This document shows, in pieces, positions 53,529 through 64,000 of a DNA stretch of 64,000 bases. A model generated the notes under the pieces. It was given only the letters and a program-made list of their open reading frames with translations, had not been told where the DNA came from and did not search any database. The first letter of the stretch is position 1; every line of letters begins with the position of its first letter. The position numbers and the translations under genes were made by a program. Source of the stretch: Enterococcus florum (GTDB lineage: Bacteria > Bacillota > Bacilli > Lactobacillales > Enterococcaceae); the NCBI RefSeq assembly GCF_004309355.1, contig NZ_BJCC01000028.1, positions 34,342 through 98,341 on the forward strand, read 5' to 3'.

Positions 53529-54361
53529 TGGATTTTAGAAAAATCGAATGGATCTTTTTTCTGGCCTTCCTAGGGATCAACATTTTTCTTTTCAGTATTT
53601 ATTGGAGCAGTCAGCATGAACAAAGCCTAGTGACTAGCTCCAATCAGCGAGACGACCTGACTCAGCGCTTAGCAAATGATGAGATTCGATACAAAGGTGA
53701 AATTTCAGATGAACACTTAGAAGGATATTATCTTAGTGCAGAACAGGTCGATCTATCAGAAGAACTAAACTCGTCACTTCGGGATTCTGCTTATGTTTCC
53801 GATAAAGTATTGACCAATACGCCTACCACTCCGCAGTCCTTTAACATGAAAAAAATCAAGGAAAGCTTCAATGCATTGATGAAGGATCAACGATTTGTGG
53901 CGGCCGGAACAGAGTATCAATATGTACCTAGTATTTCAAAAAAAGACAGCGAAGCTTCGAAAATCGTTGGATCACAGTCCTACGAAGGCGTTCCATTTAT
54001 TGATGAAACGTCTCGAATCACGATGGATATCGAAAAGAACGGAGATGGTTCACAAGTTTCGCAATATACGCAGACACTCCTGAAAGATATCGAGCCTCTG
54101 CGAGAAAAAATGAGTTTGTATTCAGAAAAAGAAATTTTAAATACTTTGTATATCAATAACAATATTCCAGAAAAAGCCACGATTGAGGAAATCTACTTAG
54201 GTTATTTTCGAACCTTGGAGGTTCGCGAAAAGAATGTTTACGTCCCTGTCTGGTTCGTTCGGATCAAAAATCCCGACAATGTCGTGCAAGTAGAAAAGGT
54301 TAACGCCATCAGCAATCAGGTGATCACGAATAATTTGGTGCCAAAGGTGGAAAATCCGTAG
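53528..54361 (+). CDS. walI: WalK-regulating membrane protein WalI (YycI)
   Basis: 277 residues. Begins MDFRKIEWIFFLAFLGINIFL, the typical YycI membrane anchor, then an extracellular YycI domain (KEILNTLYINNNIPEKATI, VPVWFVRIKN). Overlaps walH by one base (TGATG). Confidence 0.91.
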   Translation: MDFRKIEWIFFLAFLGINIFLFSIYWSSQHEQSLVTSSNQRDDLTQRLANDEIRYKGEISDEHLEGYYLSAEQVDLSEELNSSLRDSAYVSDKVLTNTPTTPQSFNMKKIKESFNALMKDQRFVAAGTEYQYVPSISKKDSEASKIVGSQSYEGVPFIDETSRITMDIEKNGDGSQVSQYTQTLLKDIEPLREKMSLYSEKEILNTLYINNNIPEKATIEEIYLGYFRTLEVREKNVYVPVWFVRIKNPDNVVQVEKVNAISNQVITNNLVPKVENP

Positions 54362-54410
54362 AAAGGGTTGTATACTAGGGGAAGTTTGAACAAAGAGAGG
54401 ATCACGACTT

Positions 54411-55220
54411 ATGTTAGAAATGAACCATTCCTTTAATATCAGCATTTTAGCTAGCGGGAGTACCGGAAATTCGCTGTACTTGGAAACCGCAGAAAAAAAA
54501 GTGTTAGTCGATGCTGGATTAAGTGGGAAAAAGATCACTTCATTGCTAGCGGAAGTAGATCGAAAACCTGAGGATTTGGATGCCATATTAGTCACTCACG
54601 AACATCGGGATCATATCCATGGTGTCGGTGTTTTAGCAAGAAAATATAAAGTTCCCGTTTATGCCAATGAAAAAACCTGGGAGGCGATGGCGCCTTTGAT
54701 CGGGAATATAGCAGATGAACAAAAATTCATCTTTGATATGGGAAAATGTTTGACACTGGGTGATATGGATATCGTTAGCTTTGGTGTTTCTCATGATGCA
54801 GCTGCTCCCCAATTCTATCGTTTCAATAAAGGTGATCGTTCATTTGTGATGCTGACGGATACTGGATACGCCAGCGATCATTTACGCGGGACCATTCGTG
54901 ATGCCGATGCATATCTAGTTGAAAGCAACCATGATCTTGAGATGCTGCGCATGGGGCCGTATCCATGGAGCTTGAAGCAGCGAATCCTAGGTGACCGTGG
55001 GCATCTTTCCAATGAAGATGGTGCAATCGTTATGACTGATATTATTGGTGATCATACGAAACGAGTGTATCTGGGTCATTTAAGCAAAGAAAACAACTTG
55101 AAGGAATTGGCGCATATGACAATGGAAGAAACCCTGATGCGCTATGATTTAGGGGTCAATCACCAGTTTCATGTGTATGACACTGATCCGGACAGTGCAA
55201 CTGAACTATTTGCGATTTAA
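54411..55220 (+). CDS. walJ: Metallo-beta-lactamase-fold nuclease WalJ (YycJ)
   Basis: 269 residues. MBL fold with the metal motif VTHEHRDHIHGVG (about residues 60-72), LASGSTGNSLYLET at the start, and HLSKENNLKELAH near the end. Homologues are 5'-3' exonucleases linked to mismatch repair. Last gene of the wal operon; no htrA follows, unlike many Lactobacillales. Confidence 0.92.
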   Translation: MLEMNHSFNISILASGSTGNSLYLETAEKKVLVDAGLSGKKITSLLAEVDRKPEDLDAILVTHEHRDHIHGVGVLARKYKVPVYANEKTWEAMAPLIGNIADEQKFIFDMGKCLTLGDMDIVSFGVSHDAAAPQFYRFNKGDRSFVMLTDTGYASDHLRGTIRDADAYLVESNHDLEMLRMGPYPWSLKQRILGDRGHLSNEDGAIVMTDIIGDHTKRVYLGHLSKENNLKELAHMTMEETLMRYDLGVNHQFHVYDTDPDSATELFAI

Positions 55221-55225
55221 ACGAG

Positions 55226-55252
55226 CTGTGGGACTAGTCTCACAGTTTTTTT
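55226..55252 (+). terminator. Terminator of the wal operon
   Basis: CTGTG (55226-55230) and CACAG (55241-55245) with an inner GAC/GTC, then seven T. Confidence 0.75.
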
Positions 55253-55307
55253 CGTGTTTCAAAACTATGGTATAATTGAGGTATTCTAGCAGTTCAAAGG
55301 AGAGTCT

Positions 55308-56063
55308 ATGAGGAACTACAAAATTGCGTTTTTTGATATCGATGGTACGTTGGCTGACAATGAGCTGCCTCGAGAATGGGGGATCTATCGCCGTATTCCT
55401 CAATCGGCAAGAGAGGCGGTAAAAAAATTAGGCGAGAACGGCATCATCACGGTCATTGCATCAGGTCGCCATATGAAGTTTATTACTGATTTTTCTCACA
55501 AGCTTGGAGTAACAAGTTTGATTTCTTCGAATGGTGCCTATGTTACTCATGAAGATCACGTCTTGGCGAAGCATCCAATGTCAGATCAACTGGTTGAACG
55601 GTTGGTGCAGCAACTGGTGGAAAAGGAAATCACATTTCTTTTTGAGACCTCTGAAAAAGTTCAACTGGCTGATGAAGTCGATCATCAAAAATTTATTGTC
55701 GAACATTCAAATCAAATTCTGCAATTGATTTGTCGGGTGTCGGACTCTAAGCATATCGATGTAAAAGAGCCTGAAGTTATTGCTGAAAAAGTAGCACCAA
55801 TCGCAGCAAATATCCATATGGGACACGTTTCAAAAGCAACGGGAGTAAAGGAAATGCTGCAGCTGCTAAATATTTCTCCTGAGGAAGCAGTAGCTTTCGG
55901 TGACGAAGAAAATGATCTTACGATGTTTGAAGTCGTTGGAATGCCAGTGGCTATGGGAAATGCGACGAAGCTAGTAAAGGATAAGGCAAAACATGTCACA
56001 GATTGTGCAGGTGAAGACGGCATTTGGAAGGCTTGTGTTCATTTGGGGCTGATCGAGGATTAA
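55308..56063 (+). CDS. HAD-superfamily Cof-type phosphatase
   Basis: 251 residues. Motif I FFDIDGTLAD (nucleophile Asp at about residue 10), motif II VIASGRHMKF, motif IV FGDEENDLTMF, with an alpha/beta cap (type C2B) between. Sugar-phosphate or flavin-phosphate phosphatase; substrate unknown. AGGAG before the ATG and TATAAT at 55271-55276. Confidence 0.87.
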   Translation: MRNYKIAFFDIDGTLADNELPREWGIYRRIPQSAREAVKKLGENGIITVIASGRHMKFITDFSHKLGVTSLISSNGAYVTHEDHVLAKHPMSDQLVERLVQQLVEKEITFLFETSEKVQLADEVDHQKFIVEHSNQILQLICRVSDSKHIDVKEPEVIAEKVAPIAANIHMGHVSKATGVKEMLQLLNISPEEAVAFGDEENDLTMFEVVGMPVAMGNATKLVKDKAKHVTDCAGEDGIWKACVHLGLIED

Positions 56064-56104
56064 TACCAAATATAGAAATGCCAAATCAATAAAACGACTA
56101 TCAA

Positions 56105-56139
56105 AAAAATGCTCACCAGATGCATCGGTGAGCATTTTT
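56105..56139. terminator. Bidirectional terminator
   Basis: AAAAATGCTCACC (56105-56117) and GGTGAGCATTTTT (56127-56139), between the HAD gene and a convergent minus-strand gene. Confidence 0.9.
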
Positions 56140-56164
56140 AAGTAAATAAAATCGGCATTTATGC

Positions 56165-56794
56165 CTATAAACTAACGACACTAAACTGTTGATTGTTGAA
56201 TTGGTTATGAAGAGCTTCGTCTACCATCGCAATGGCGTAATCAGCCATACTGATCTCACTTTGACCGGCGTGATTTTTCTTTAACAGGTCATCACTCAGC
56301 TGATAGCGGCCTGTTCGTTTTCCATCAGGTACGAAATTAGCGGCGGGGCTTAAATAACTCCAGTGAAGATTTTTGGCTTTGGTCAGAGTTAGGAAACCTT
56401 GGTACATATTGTAGGCAGTTGGGTAATAGGGTGCTTTAGGGTCTGAAATATCAATCATACGTGTTGTCCGTTTCTCATCAAGATATAACGACGAGGCGCC
56501 TCCTACAACAAGTAGCCGCGTGGATGTACCAGCTAAGATGGCAATCAGATGCTCCAAAGACGTTTGGTGCATTTCTTCTTTTCCATTCGAAGGTCGAAAG
56601 GCATCGATCACCACGTCGAATCCAGCCAGATCCTCTTGTGTCAGATCAAAAAGATCTTTAGTGATAAATGGAACATCTGCCACTAATTTATTAGGGTCGC
56701 GAACGATCGCGGTCACATCGATTTGTCGTTCCATGGCCTCGTTTAAAATAAGTGAACCTGCGTGCCCGGTTGCGCCGATAATTGCTATTTTCAT
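56165..56794 (-). CDS. NAD(P)-binding Rossmann protein (atypical SDR, YwnB/SAM-independent NmrA-like)
   Basis: 209 residues from ATG 56794 (AAGGAGG 7 bases upstream). N-terminal dinucleotide motif IAIIGATGHAGSLI, with DVVIDAFRPSNG and LLVVGGASSLYLDE in the middle and WSYLSPAANFVPDGKRTGRY near the end. Cytoplasmic oxidoreductase-like protein of unknown substrate. Single gene. Confidence 0.82.
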   Translation of the reverse strand: MKIAIIGATGHAGSLILNEAMERQIDVTAIVRDPNKLVADVPFITKDLFDLTQEDLAGFDVVIDAFRPSNGKEEMHQTSLEHLIAILAGTSTRLLVVGGASSLYLDEKRTTRMIDISDPKAPYYPTAYNMYQGFLTLTKAKNLHWSYLSPAANFVPDGKRTGRYQLSDDLLKKNHAGQSEISMADYAIAMVDEALHNQFNNQQFSVVSL

Positions 56795-56863
56795 CAAAAA
56801 AACCTCCTTATTGATTCTCTCTCAGTGTAGGAGGAATCAGATAAAAAGGCAAAAGATTCGTTT

Positions 56864-57508
56864 TTACATTTGATGTACAGCTAACTGAGCGAGAATCACG
56901 ACGAGATTCATACCAACATGCGCGATCATGGATGTCCAGATTCGACCAGTAAGGACATAAAGTCCACAGAAGAAGAACCCTAAACCACCATATAACAGGT
57001 AATGACCGTCCTGATGAGCAAAAGCAAATAGAATTGAACTGATCAAAGCCGGTACAATGAAACCGAAACGCTCTCGTAAAGCACCAAAAATCGCACGCCG
57101 AAAGACAAATTCCTCCATGATGGGGCCAGCGATGGTTGTGGCAATGATAAATATTGAGTTTTCCAATATCAACTGAACAATATTTTGTGTGTTCTCCGAT
57201 ACTAAAGGCTGATTGCTGATCCGTTGTTCGATTTGCAATAGAAGCAACTGCAAAACCATAGACATTGGAATCCCTGCGACTCCAAAAAGCGCAGAAGGAA
57301 GTACGCCTCTTTGTACGTGTTCGATTGATAACGATCGGCTTTTCCAGTGATACACAGCCAAAACCGCTGCACCTACAATGAAACTATATGTAGAGACTTG
57401 AATCACTTGTTGAGGATCATTTCCTAAAAGAGGTTGAAGCAGAATTGGAGAAATCAGGATAAAACCATAAGTGAGGATGGTAAAAAAACTATATTTTTTT
57501 ATTGTCAT
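56864..57508 (-). CDS. CPBP (CAAX/Abi) family membrane metalloprotease
   Basis: 214 residues from ATG 57508 (GAAGGGAA 6 bases upstream; the open frame extends to 57553). Multiple membrane spans with EEFVFRRAIFGALRERFG, FAFAHQDGHYLLYGG and MIAHVGMNL as CPBP metal motifs. Second member of this family in the window (the other at 46992). Substrate unknown. It is divergent from groES. Confidence 0.85.
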   Translation of the reverse strand: MTIKKYSFFTILTYGFILISPILLQPLLGNDPQQVIQVSTYSFIVGAAVLAVYHWKSRSLSIEHVQRGVLPSALFGVAGIPMSMVLQLLLLQIEQRISNQPLVSENTQNIVQLILENSIFIIATTIAGPIMEEFVFRRAIFGALRERFGFIVPALISSILFAFAHQDGHYLLYGGLGFFFCGLYVLTGRIWTSMIAHVGMNLVVILAQLAVHQM

Positions 57509-57602
57509 ACAGGTTCCCTTCAATCGTTGGTAGTGACTGACATTATAACACAAAAATAAAAGTAAATAGTCTAAGAGAATTTAAAAAAACTGTCCGAATG
57601 AC

Positions 57603-57631
57603 TTGCAAAAGAATTTAAAAATGGGTATTAT
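57603..57631 (+). promoter_or_regulatory. groESL promoter
   Basis: TTGCAA (57603-57608) and TATTAT (57626-57631), 17-base spacer, immediately upstream of the CIRCE operator. Confidence 0.88.
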
Positions 57632-57643
57632 ATGAATTGTGAG

Positions 57644-57670
57644 TTAGCACTCTAACTTAAAGAGTGCTAA
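57644..57670 (+). promoter_or_regulatory. CIRCE operator (HrcA site)
   Basis: TTAGCACTC, nine bases, GAGTGCTAA: a perfect CIRCE. HrcA binding here represses groESL and is relieved by heat or protein-folding stress. hrcA itself is not in the window. Confidence 0.97.
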
Positions 57671-57706
57671 TCAATTTATTATCATTACTATTTGGAGGGA
57701 TTTATC

Positions 57707-57991
57707 GTGTTAAAACCATTAGGTGACCGCGTCATTCTTGAAGTCGCTCAGGAAGAAGAAAAAACAGTGGGGGGTATCGTTCTAGCTTCTGCTGCTAAAG
57801 AAAAACCTCAAACAGCAAAGGTTGTGGCTGTAGGTGAAGGCAATGTTTTAGACAACGGTGAAAAAAGTCCAATGCCAGTTGCAGTCGGCGACACAGTAAT
57901 GTTTGAAAAATATTCAGGAACAGAAGTTAAATATGACGGCAAAGAATATCTCATTCTTTCTGCAAAAGACATCATGGCAATCGTTGAATAA
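57707..57991 (+). CDS. groES: Co-chaperonin GroES
   Basis: 94 residues from GTG 57707, with GGAGGG 7 bases upstream (the TTG at 57692 lies before that site). [25 protein letters not shown] includes the mobile loop that docks to GroEL. Caps the GroEL cavity. 23 bases before groEL. Confidence 0.97.
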   Translation: MLKPLGDRVILEVAQEEEKTVGGIVLASAAKEKPQTAKVVAVGEGNVLDNGEKSPMPVAVGDTVMFEKYSGTEVKYDGKEYLILSAKDIMAIVE

Positions 57992-58008
57992 AAAAATCAT
58001 TGAGGTGA

Positions 58009-59640
<1,632 letters not shown>

Positions 59641-59674
59641 CCTACCATTGTAGTAGAAATCTATAGGTAAAACT

Positions 59675-59715
59675 GACACATTCTATTGAATAATTCAATA
59701 GAATGTGTCTTTTTT
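59675..59715 (+). terminator. groESL terminator
   Basis: GACACATTCTATTGAAT and ATTCAATAGAATGTGTC arms meet in a near-perfect palindrome (59675-59709), followed by six T. Confidence 0.92.
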
Positions 59716-59997
59716 GCTGTGTTCGTTTTTCGATGGCGAAGAAAGGCCGAGGTAATCACCTTTTAAGAAGTCTCAAACTTAAGGATAAAAACGATTTATC
59801 AATGCTATTGAAATAAAGCATTAGATTTTATAGGTTGGGTTCTATACAATAACTATGAAATCTTGTGAAATTACTTATTAACTGTGCTGACCGTGAAATC
59901 GGATGCGGATTTGTTTTCGGTGATAAATAAGTACTAAAGGAATTGTCTTATTCCGGAATGCTCACAAGGTAACAAGCGTTGAGGTGGGGATTGAATA
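59716..59997 (+). other. apbE upstream region
   Basis: Between the groESL terminator and apbE no gene is seen. TACAAT around 59846 could be a -10 box, and GAGGTGGGG at 59980-59988 is the apbE ribosome site. A TTGTGAAAT at about 59863 resembles one half of a Rex site but the other half is poor. The leader between these is long; nothing else can be assigned. Confidence 0.4.
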
Positions 59998-60939
59998 ATG
60001 GAAGCAGTCAATCAAAGTTTTCATATGATGGGGACAACCATCACGTTAACTATTTTCCATTCAAACGCAGATTTACTGATCAAACAAGCAAAGCAAATGC
60101 TTGAGGACTTTGAACGACGCTTCAGTGCCAATGATCCTGATTCTGATTTAATGAAAATCAATCAATACGCTGGAGTTTCATCCGTAAAGGTGGATCAAGA
60201 TTTGTTTGATCTGATCCAAAAGGGTCGAGAGATCGGAATCTCCTCCAATAAGCGGCTGAATATCGCAATCGGCGCCTTAGTAAAAAAATGGCGTATCGGG
60301 TTTGACGATGCACAAGTCCCTTCAAGAGAAGAGATCTTGCAGACATTGCCGTTGATCGATCCTGAAGAAATTTTACTAAATCCTCAAAAGAAAACGGTTT
60401 TTCTACCAAAGACAGGTATGGAGATTGATCTTGGAGCTATTGCAAAGGGGTACTTTGCAGATCGTTTAAAAGCCTTTTTCCAGTCTCAAGGCGTGACTTC
60501 AGGAATCATCGATTTAGGAGGAAATGTACTGACGATCGGAGACTCGCCGAAATCGGCAGATGGTCATTGGGCGATCGGTATCCAGAATCCCGTCGAATCA
60601 CGTGGGGGACTATCAGCAGTGCTAAAAAGTCGAAACCAATCGGTGGTTACTTCTGGCATCTATGAACGGTCATTAACAATTGGTAACCAGACCTATCATC
60701 ACATTTTTGATTCAACAACAGGGTATCCAGTGAACAATCAAATAGCTAGTTTAACCATCGTGTCGGATCAATCAATCGATGGAGAAATTTGGACGACTGT
60801 CTTGTTCAGTCAATCACCAGAAAAGGCGTTAATTTGGTTGAATCAGTCACCTCAATTGAATGGCATAATTATTACAAAAAAAGGTGAGATCATGATTTCA
60901 AATCAAATCCAACATCAGGTTCACAGACTTGAAAATTAA
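59998..60939 (+). CDS. apbE: FAD:protein FMN transferase ApbE
   Basis: 313 residues, no signal peptide or lipobox, so cytoplasmic. Attaches FMN covalently to Ser/Thr in proteins with an FMN_bind domain. Motifs are MGTTITLTIF, LGAIAKGYFADRL, IIDLGGNVLTIG, and HHIFDSTTGYPV (Mg site). The next gene encodes a protein with such a domain, 87 bases away, so that is its probable target. Confidence 0.92.
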   Translation: MEAVNQSFHMMGTTITLTIFHSNADLLIKQAKQMLEDFERRFSANDPDSDLMKINQYAGVSSVKVDQDLFDLIQKGREIGISSNKRLNIAIGALVKKWRIGFDDAQVPSREEILQTLPLIDPEEILLNPQKKTVFLPKTGMEIDLGAIAKGYFADRLKAFFQSQGVTSGIIDLGGNVLTIGDSPKSADGHWAIGIQNPVESRGGLSAVLKSRNQSVVTSGIYERSLTIGNQTYHHIFDSTTGYPVNNQIASLTIVSDQSIDGEIWTTVLFSQSPEKALIWLNQSPQLNGIIITKKGEIMISNQIQHQVHRLEN

Positions 60940-61026
60940 TTTAGGCAAGATTATCCCTCTGCGGATAATTCATTTATAGCTATACAGAAATCGTTCATCG
61001 GCGAAAGATCGAAAGGGGAAAAAAAC

Positions 61027-63930
61027 ATGTCAAGAAATTTATTTGACGCAGTGCAGCTGAATTCAGGTGCAACATTTAAGAATCGATTGTTTATGTCACC
61101 AATGACGACACAATCAGCATTTTATGATGGTGAGGTTACCCAACAAATCATTGACTATTACAAATTCCGTTCAGGAGATGCAGCAGCTGTGATCGTAGAA
61201 AGCTGCTTCGTTGAAGATAAGGGACGAGGCTTTCCAGGAGCTGTTGGTGTAGATACAGATAAGAAGATTGCAGGACTATCAGAATTAGCAACTGCAATCA
61301 AAGAAGAAGGCTCGCAAGCAATCATGCAGATCTATCATGCTGGACGGATGGCATGGCCTGAACTAAACGGTGGTGCAGTACCGATTTCTGCAAGTCCAGT
61401 TGCTGCGTTGCGGCCAGGAGCACCTGTGCCAAGAGAAATGACTGTTGAACAAATTGAAGAAATGATCAAATTGTTTGGAGATGCAACACGTCGTGCGATC
61501 GCTGCGGGCTTTGATGGCGTAGAGATCCACGGAGCGAACACGTTCTTATTGCAGCAGTTCTTTTCTCCGCATTCAAATCGTCGCCATGACCAATGGGGAG
61601 GAAGTCGAGAAAATCGAGCGCGCTTTTGTTTAGAAGTGATGAAGGAAGTTCAACGAGTCATCACGGAAGAAAAGGCAGAGAATTTTGTGGTTGGTTATCG
61701 TTTTTCTCCTGAAGAATTGGAAGAGCCGGGAATTCGCTTTGAAGATACGATGTATTTACTGAATCAGCTGGCTACGCTAAAACCAGATTACTTCCATTTT
61801 TCTATGGGAGTTTATACACGCCCTTCAATCGTAGAATCGGATGATCCAGAACCGTTGATTACGAAATACTTGGCGCTGCGTTCGCCTGATTTAGCTGAGA
61901 TTCCGATCATGGGGGTAGGAGCGATCCTGCAGCGAGAAGATGCTGAGGCTGCTTTGCAGCTGGGATATGATCTTTTAGCAGTCGGAAAAGGTTTCTTGGT
62001 GGAACCTAATTGGGTACAAACGATCAAGGATAACAAACCAGTTCCGGAATACGCACATATCGCCAAGCAAAAGGAATTGCTGATTCCAACTCCATTGTGG
62101 GATTTTATGGATTCCATGGTAATGGTCAAAGACCCTGAAGAAGAAAAGCGGAAGTATGAACGATTAAAAGAATTACAAAAAATGAAGCTGGAATACAAAC
62201 CTGGCACCTATACAGTGGCAGCTAAGGGGCATAACAGCGAGATTGAAATGAAAGTGATCTTCACAAAAGAGCGGATCGAAAGTATCGAGATTGATTCTGG
62301 TGGAGAGTCAGAAGGATTGTCAGATCAAGTATTTGAACGTCTGCCTCAACAGATCATTGATGGTCAAACCCTGAACGTGGATGTCATTTCTGGTGCCTCT
62401 GCTTCAAGTCAGGGTGTTATCGATGGGATCGCTGAAGCAGTGGAGCTTGCTGGAGCTAGTTCAGAAGTCTTGCTGGCTCGTCCAAAACCGACGATCGTTT
62501 GGTCCAAAGAAGTTGTTGAAGAAGAAGCAGACGTTGTTGTCGTCGGCTCTGGTGCGGCAGGTATTTCTGCAGCCTTACGTGCGGATGAATTAGGCTTAAA
62601 GACGATCATGCTTGAAAAAATGAGCTTCGTCGGCGGAGCAATTTCGATTAGCGGAGGCAACCAAGTCGTAATGGGATCAAAACTGCAAGCTGAAGCGGGA
62701 GTCACGGATGATTCAGTGGAGCTGATGGTGGAAGATTTCTTGGAAAACGGCAGTGGTAAAAACGTTCCTGAGCTGCTAAACTTATTGGCGAAAAATGTAG
62801 GTGAAGCGACAGACTGGGTTCATGAATATATGGGTGTTAAGTACGATATGGAAGGCGGCCTGCACGTTTTGGCCGAATATCGTAAAAACCGTGAACTGGC
62901 TTATGAAGATGGCGGCCATGGGTTTGCAGCAAGTGCTCGCAAAGCTTTAGATAGCAGTAACGTAACAATCTATCTTCAAACAAAGGCTGAGGAATTGTCA
63001 GTGGATGAAAACGGGAAGATCATCGGGATCACCGCCAAAGAAGAAACTGGAAAAACGCATAAGATTTCCACAAAAGCAGTCATCCTAACTACTGGAGGCT
63101 ATGGAAACAATCCGAACCTGCTGAGCAAGGAACTAAAAAAGATCTTGTTTTATGGAACAAAATCTTCGACAGGCGACGGCTTATTGATGGCAACTGCGCC
63201 AGGAATTGATGCGGCCACACGTTTGATGGACTATGGAAAGATCTATCCGAATGGGGTTGAGGTCTCAAAAGGGTATGCAAAATCAACGATCGGCGGAAAT
63301 ATCGCCGTTTTGAAAGAGAATGCACTACTTGTCAATATCGACGGTGAACGTGTAGTAAACGAACGCGCCAGTAATAAGCAGGTCTTAGAAAAATTGCTCG
63401 AACAAAATCCACAAATGCTGTATATCTTAATGGATCAGGAGCATTTTGAATTATTCAGCGAGGCAGTCGCAGAAGGTGGAATCACGAACGAAGATCTAGA
63501 GCGTTGGATCTCTAATAACGGAATGGGCACACCAAAAGCCTTTCGTGCAGATTCATTGTTGGATCTAGCCGCGCGGGCTGGTATGCCGGGGAGCAGCTTA
63601 GAAGACACAGTGGCACGCTATAACGGATTTGTTGAGAATGGTGTCGACGAAGATTTCGGTCGTCAACCAGAATTTATGAAGAAGCCTGTAGGTGAAGGTC
63701 CCTACTATTTGATCGAGCAAAAACCACGATTTGCTACGACGATGGGTGGCTTGGTCGCCAACGATCAGCTAAATGTAATCAATAAATCTGGGGAGCCGAT
63801 CCAAGGACTTTATGCCGCCGGTGAAGTGGTCGGAGGTGTTATGGGGACTGATTCTCCATCTGGTGCAAACAATGCTTGGGCATTGACCTCTGGAAAACTT
63901 GCAGCGGAAAGTATCAAAAAGAACGATTAA
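61027..63930 (+). CDS. Three-domain soluble reductase: OYE / FMN_bind / FAD fumarate-reductase-like
   Basis: 967 residues without signal peptide. Residues 1 to about 370 are an Old-Yellow-Enzyme NADH/FMN module (LFMSPMTTQSAF, IYHAGRMAWPEL, GVEIHGANTFLLQQFFSPHSNRR). Residues about 395-475 are FMN_bind with flavinylation motif DVISGASAS; Ser460 is the probable FMN acceptor. From about 500 a FAD_binding_2 domain (VVVVGSGAAGISAAL, GGAISISGGNQ, TTGGYGNNPNL, STGDGLLMA) resembles fumarate and urocanate reductases. The same three-domain plan occurs in the cytoplasmic NADH:fumarate oxidoreductase of Klebsiella and in NADH:(hydroxy)cinnamate reductases. Electron flow NADH to FMN to FMN to FAD to an acrylate-type acceptor is expected. 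The acceptor is unknown. Confidence 0.85.
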   Translation: MSRNLFDAVQLNSGATFKNRLFMSPMTTQSAFYDGEVTQQIIDYYKFRSGDAAAVIVESCFVEDKGRGFPGAVGVDTDKKIAGLSELATAIKEEGSQAIMQIYHAGRMAWPELNGGAVPISASPVAALRPGAPVPREMTVEQIEEMIKLFGDATRRAIAAGFDGVEIHGANTFLLQQFFSPHSNRRHDQWGGSRENRARFCLEVMKEVQRVITEEKAENFVVGYRFSPEELEEPGIRFEDTMYLLNQLATLKPDYFHFSMGVYTRPSIVESDDPEPLITKYLALRSPDLAEIPIMGVGAILQREDAEAALQLGYDLLAVGKGFLVEPNWVQTIKDNKPVPEYAHIAKQKELLIPTPLWDFMDSMVMVKDPEEEKRKYERLKELQKMKLEYKPGTYTVAAKGHNSEIEMKVIFTKERIESIEIDSGGESEGLSDQVFERLPQQIIDGQTLNVDVISGASASSQGVIDGIAEAVELAGASSEVLLARPKPTIVWSKEVVEEEADVVVVGSGAAGISAALRADELGLKTIMLEKMSFVGGAISISGGNQVVMGSKLQAEAGVTDDSVELMVEDFLENGSGKNVPELLNLLAKNVGEATDWVHEYMGVKYDMEGGLHVLAEYRKNRELAYEDGGHGFAASARKALDSSNVTIYLQTKAEELSVDENGKIIGITAKEETGKTHKISTKAVILTTGGYGNNPNLLSKELKKILFYGTKSSTGDGLLMATAPGIDAATRLMDYGKIYPNGVEVSKGYAKSTIGGNIAVLKENALLVNIDGERVVNERASNKQVLEKLLEQNPQMLYILMDQEHFELFSEAVAEGGITNEDLERWISNNGMGTPKAFRADSLLDLAARAGMPGSSLEDTVARYNGFVENGVDEDFGRQPEFMKKPVGEGPYYLIEQKPRFATTMGGLVANDQLNVINKSGEPIQGLYAAGEVVGGVMGTDSPSGANNAWALTSGKLAAESIKKND

Positions 63931-63958
63931 TACACGAGGCTGTGACAATGCTATGCTA

Positions 63959-64000
63959 CCCCTATCTAGGACAAGGAAATAATTAAATCCTAGATAGGGG
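63959..64000 (+). terminator. Terminator-like hairpin after the reductase (cut by window end)
   Basis: CCCCTATCTAGGA (63959-63971) and TCCTAGATAGGGG (63988-64000) pair perfectly around a 16-base A/T-rich loop. Any T tract lies outside the window. Confidence 0.65.

Noticed and set aside
59860..59885. Rex (redox) operator upstream of apbE
   Set aside because: Only one half-site (TTGTGAAAT) is good; the partner half does not match TTCACAA.

Overview
The window reads as a low-to-mid GC Firmicutes chromosome, most likely Enterococcus or a close relative in the Lactobacillales. The reasons are the walRKHIJ operon, a CIRCE-controlled groESL, ECF-type S components without their own energising module, GGAGG-type ribosome sites and sigmaA promoters. 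The species cannot be fixed because no rRNA or other taxonomic marker is present. Gene order in the centre (pocR, pduABCDEGHKJL-eutJ-MNOPQF-W with a cobalamin riboswitch opposing pocR) closely resembles Listeria as I remember it.

Layout. (1) 1-4625: the end of a NikABCDE/Opp-type ABC importer operon (truncated permease, lipoprotein binding protein, two ATPases) plus an AstE/AspA-type deacylase. (2) 4741-26395: a cobalamin riboswitch with a terminator platform, followed by a compact 26-gene operon for anaerobic (cobalt-early) adenosylcobalamin synthesis. It covers hemC/hemD and cobA-hemD, cbiA-B-C-D-E-T-F-G-H-J-K-L-P, an adenosyltransferase, the aminopropanol arm (pduX, cobD), the nucleotide-loop genes (cobU, cobS, cobC) and the alpha-ribazole salvage pair cblT/cblS. 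It ends with a DUF4430 lipoprotein and an ECF S component. No cobT, hemA/hemL/hemB or precorrin-2 dehydrogenase is seen. (3) 26396-31759: pdu accessory genes. pduT, pduS and an MtnK-like kinase are on the minus strand and pduU, pduV on the plus strand. A stand-alone promoter plus cobalamin riboswitch then fires antisense toward the regulator gene pocR. (4) 32084-46992: an 18-gene propanediol-utilisation microcompartment operon. (5) 46992-57508: ordinary chromosome, with two CPBP proteases, tRNA-Lys, a DUF1836 protein, DegV, WalRKHIJ, a HAD phosphatase and an NAD(P)-binding protein. (6) 57603-64000: groESL with CIRCE, then apbE and a three-domain OYE/FMN_bind/FAD reductase.

How it fits together. 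The large operon makes coenzyme B12 and is shut off by B12 through the first riboswitch. The Pdu organelle uses B12 in diol dehydratase PduCDE, which PduGH reactivate and PduO/PduS resupply with cofactor. Propionaldehyde is processed by PduP, PduL, PduW and PduQ inside a shell made of PduA, B, J, K, N, T and U. PocR should switch the organelle on with propanediol. The second riboswitch probably allows PocR to accumulate only when B12 is present, by terminating a pocR antisense RNA. The two flavin genes at the end look like a soluble anaerobic electron sink.
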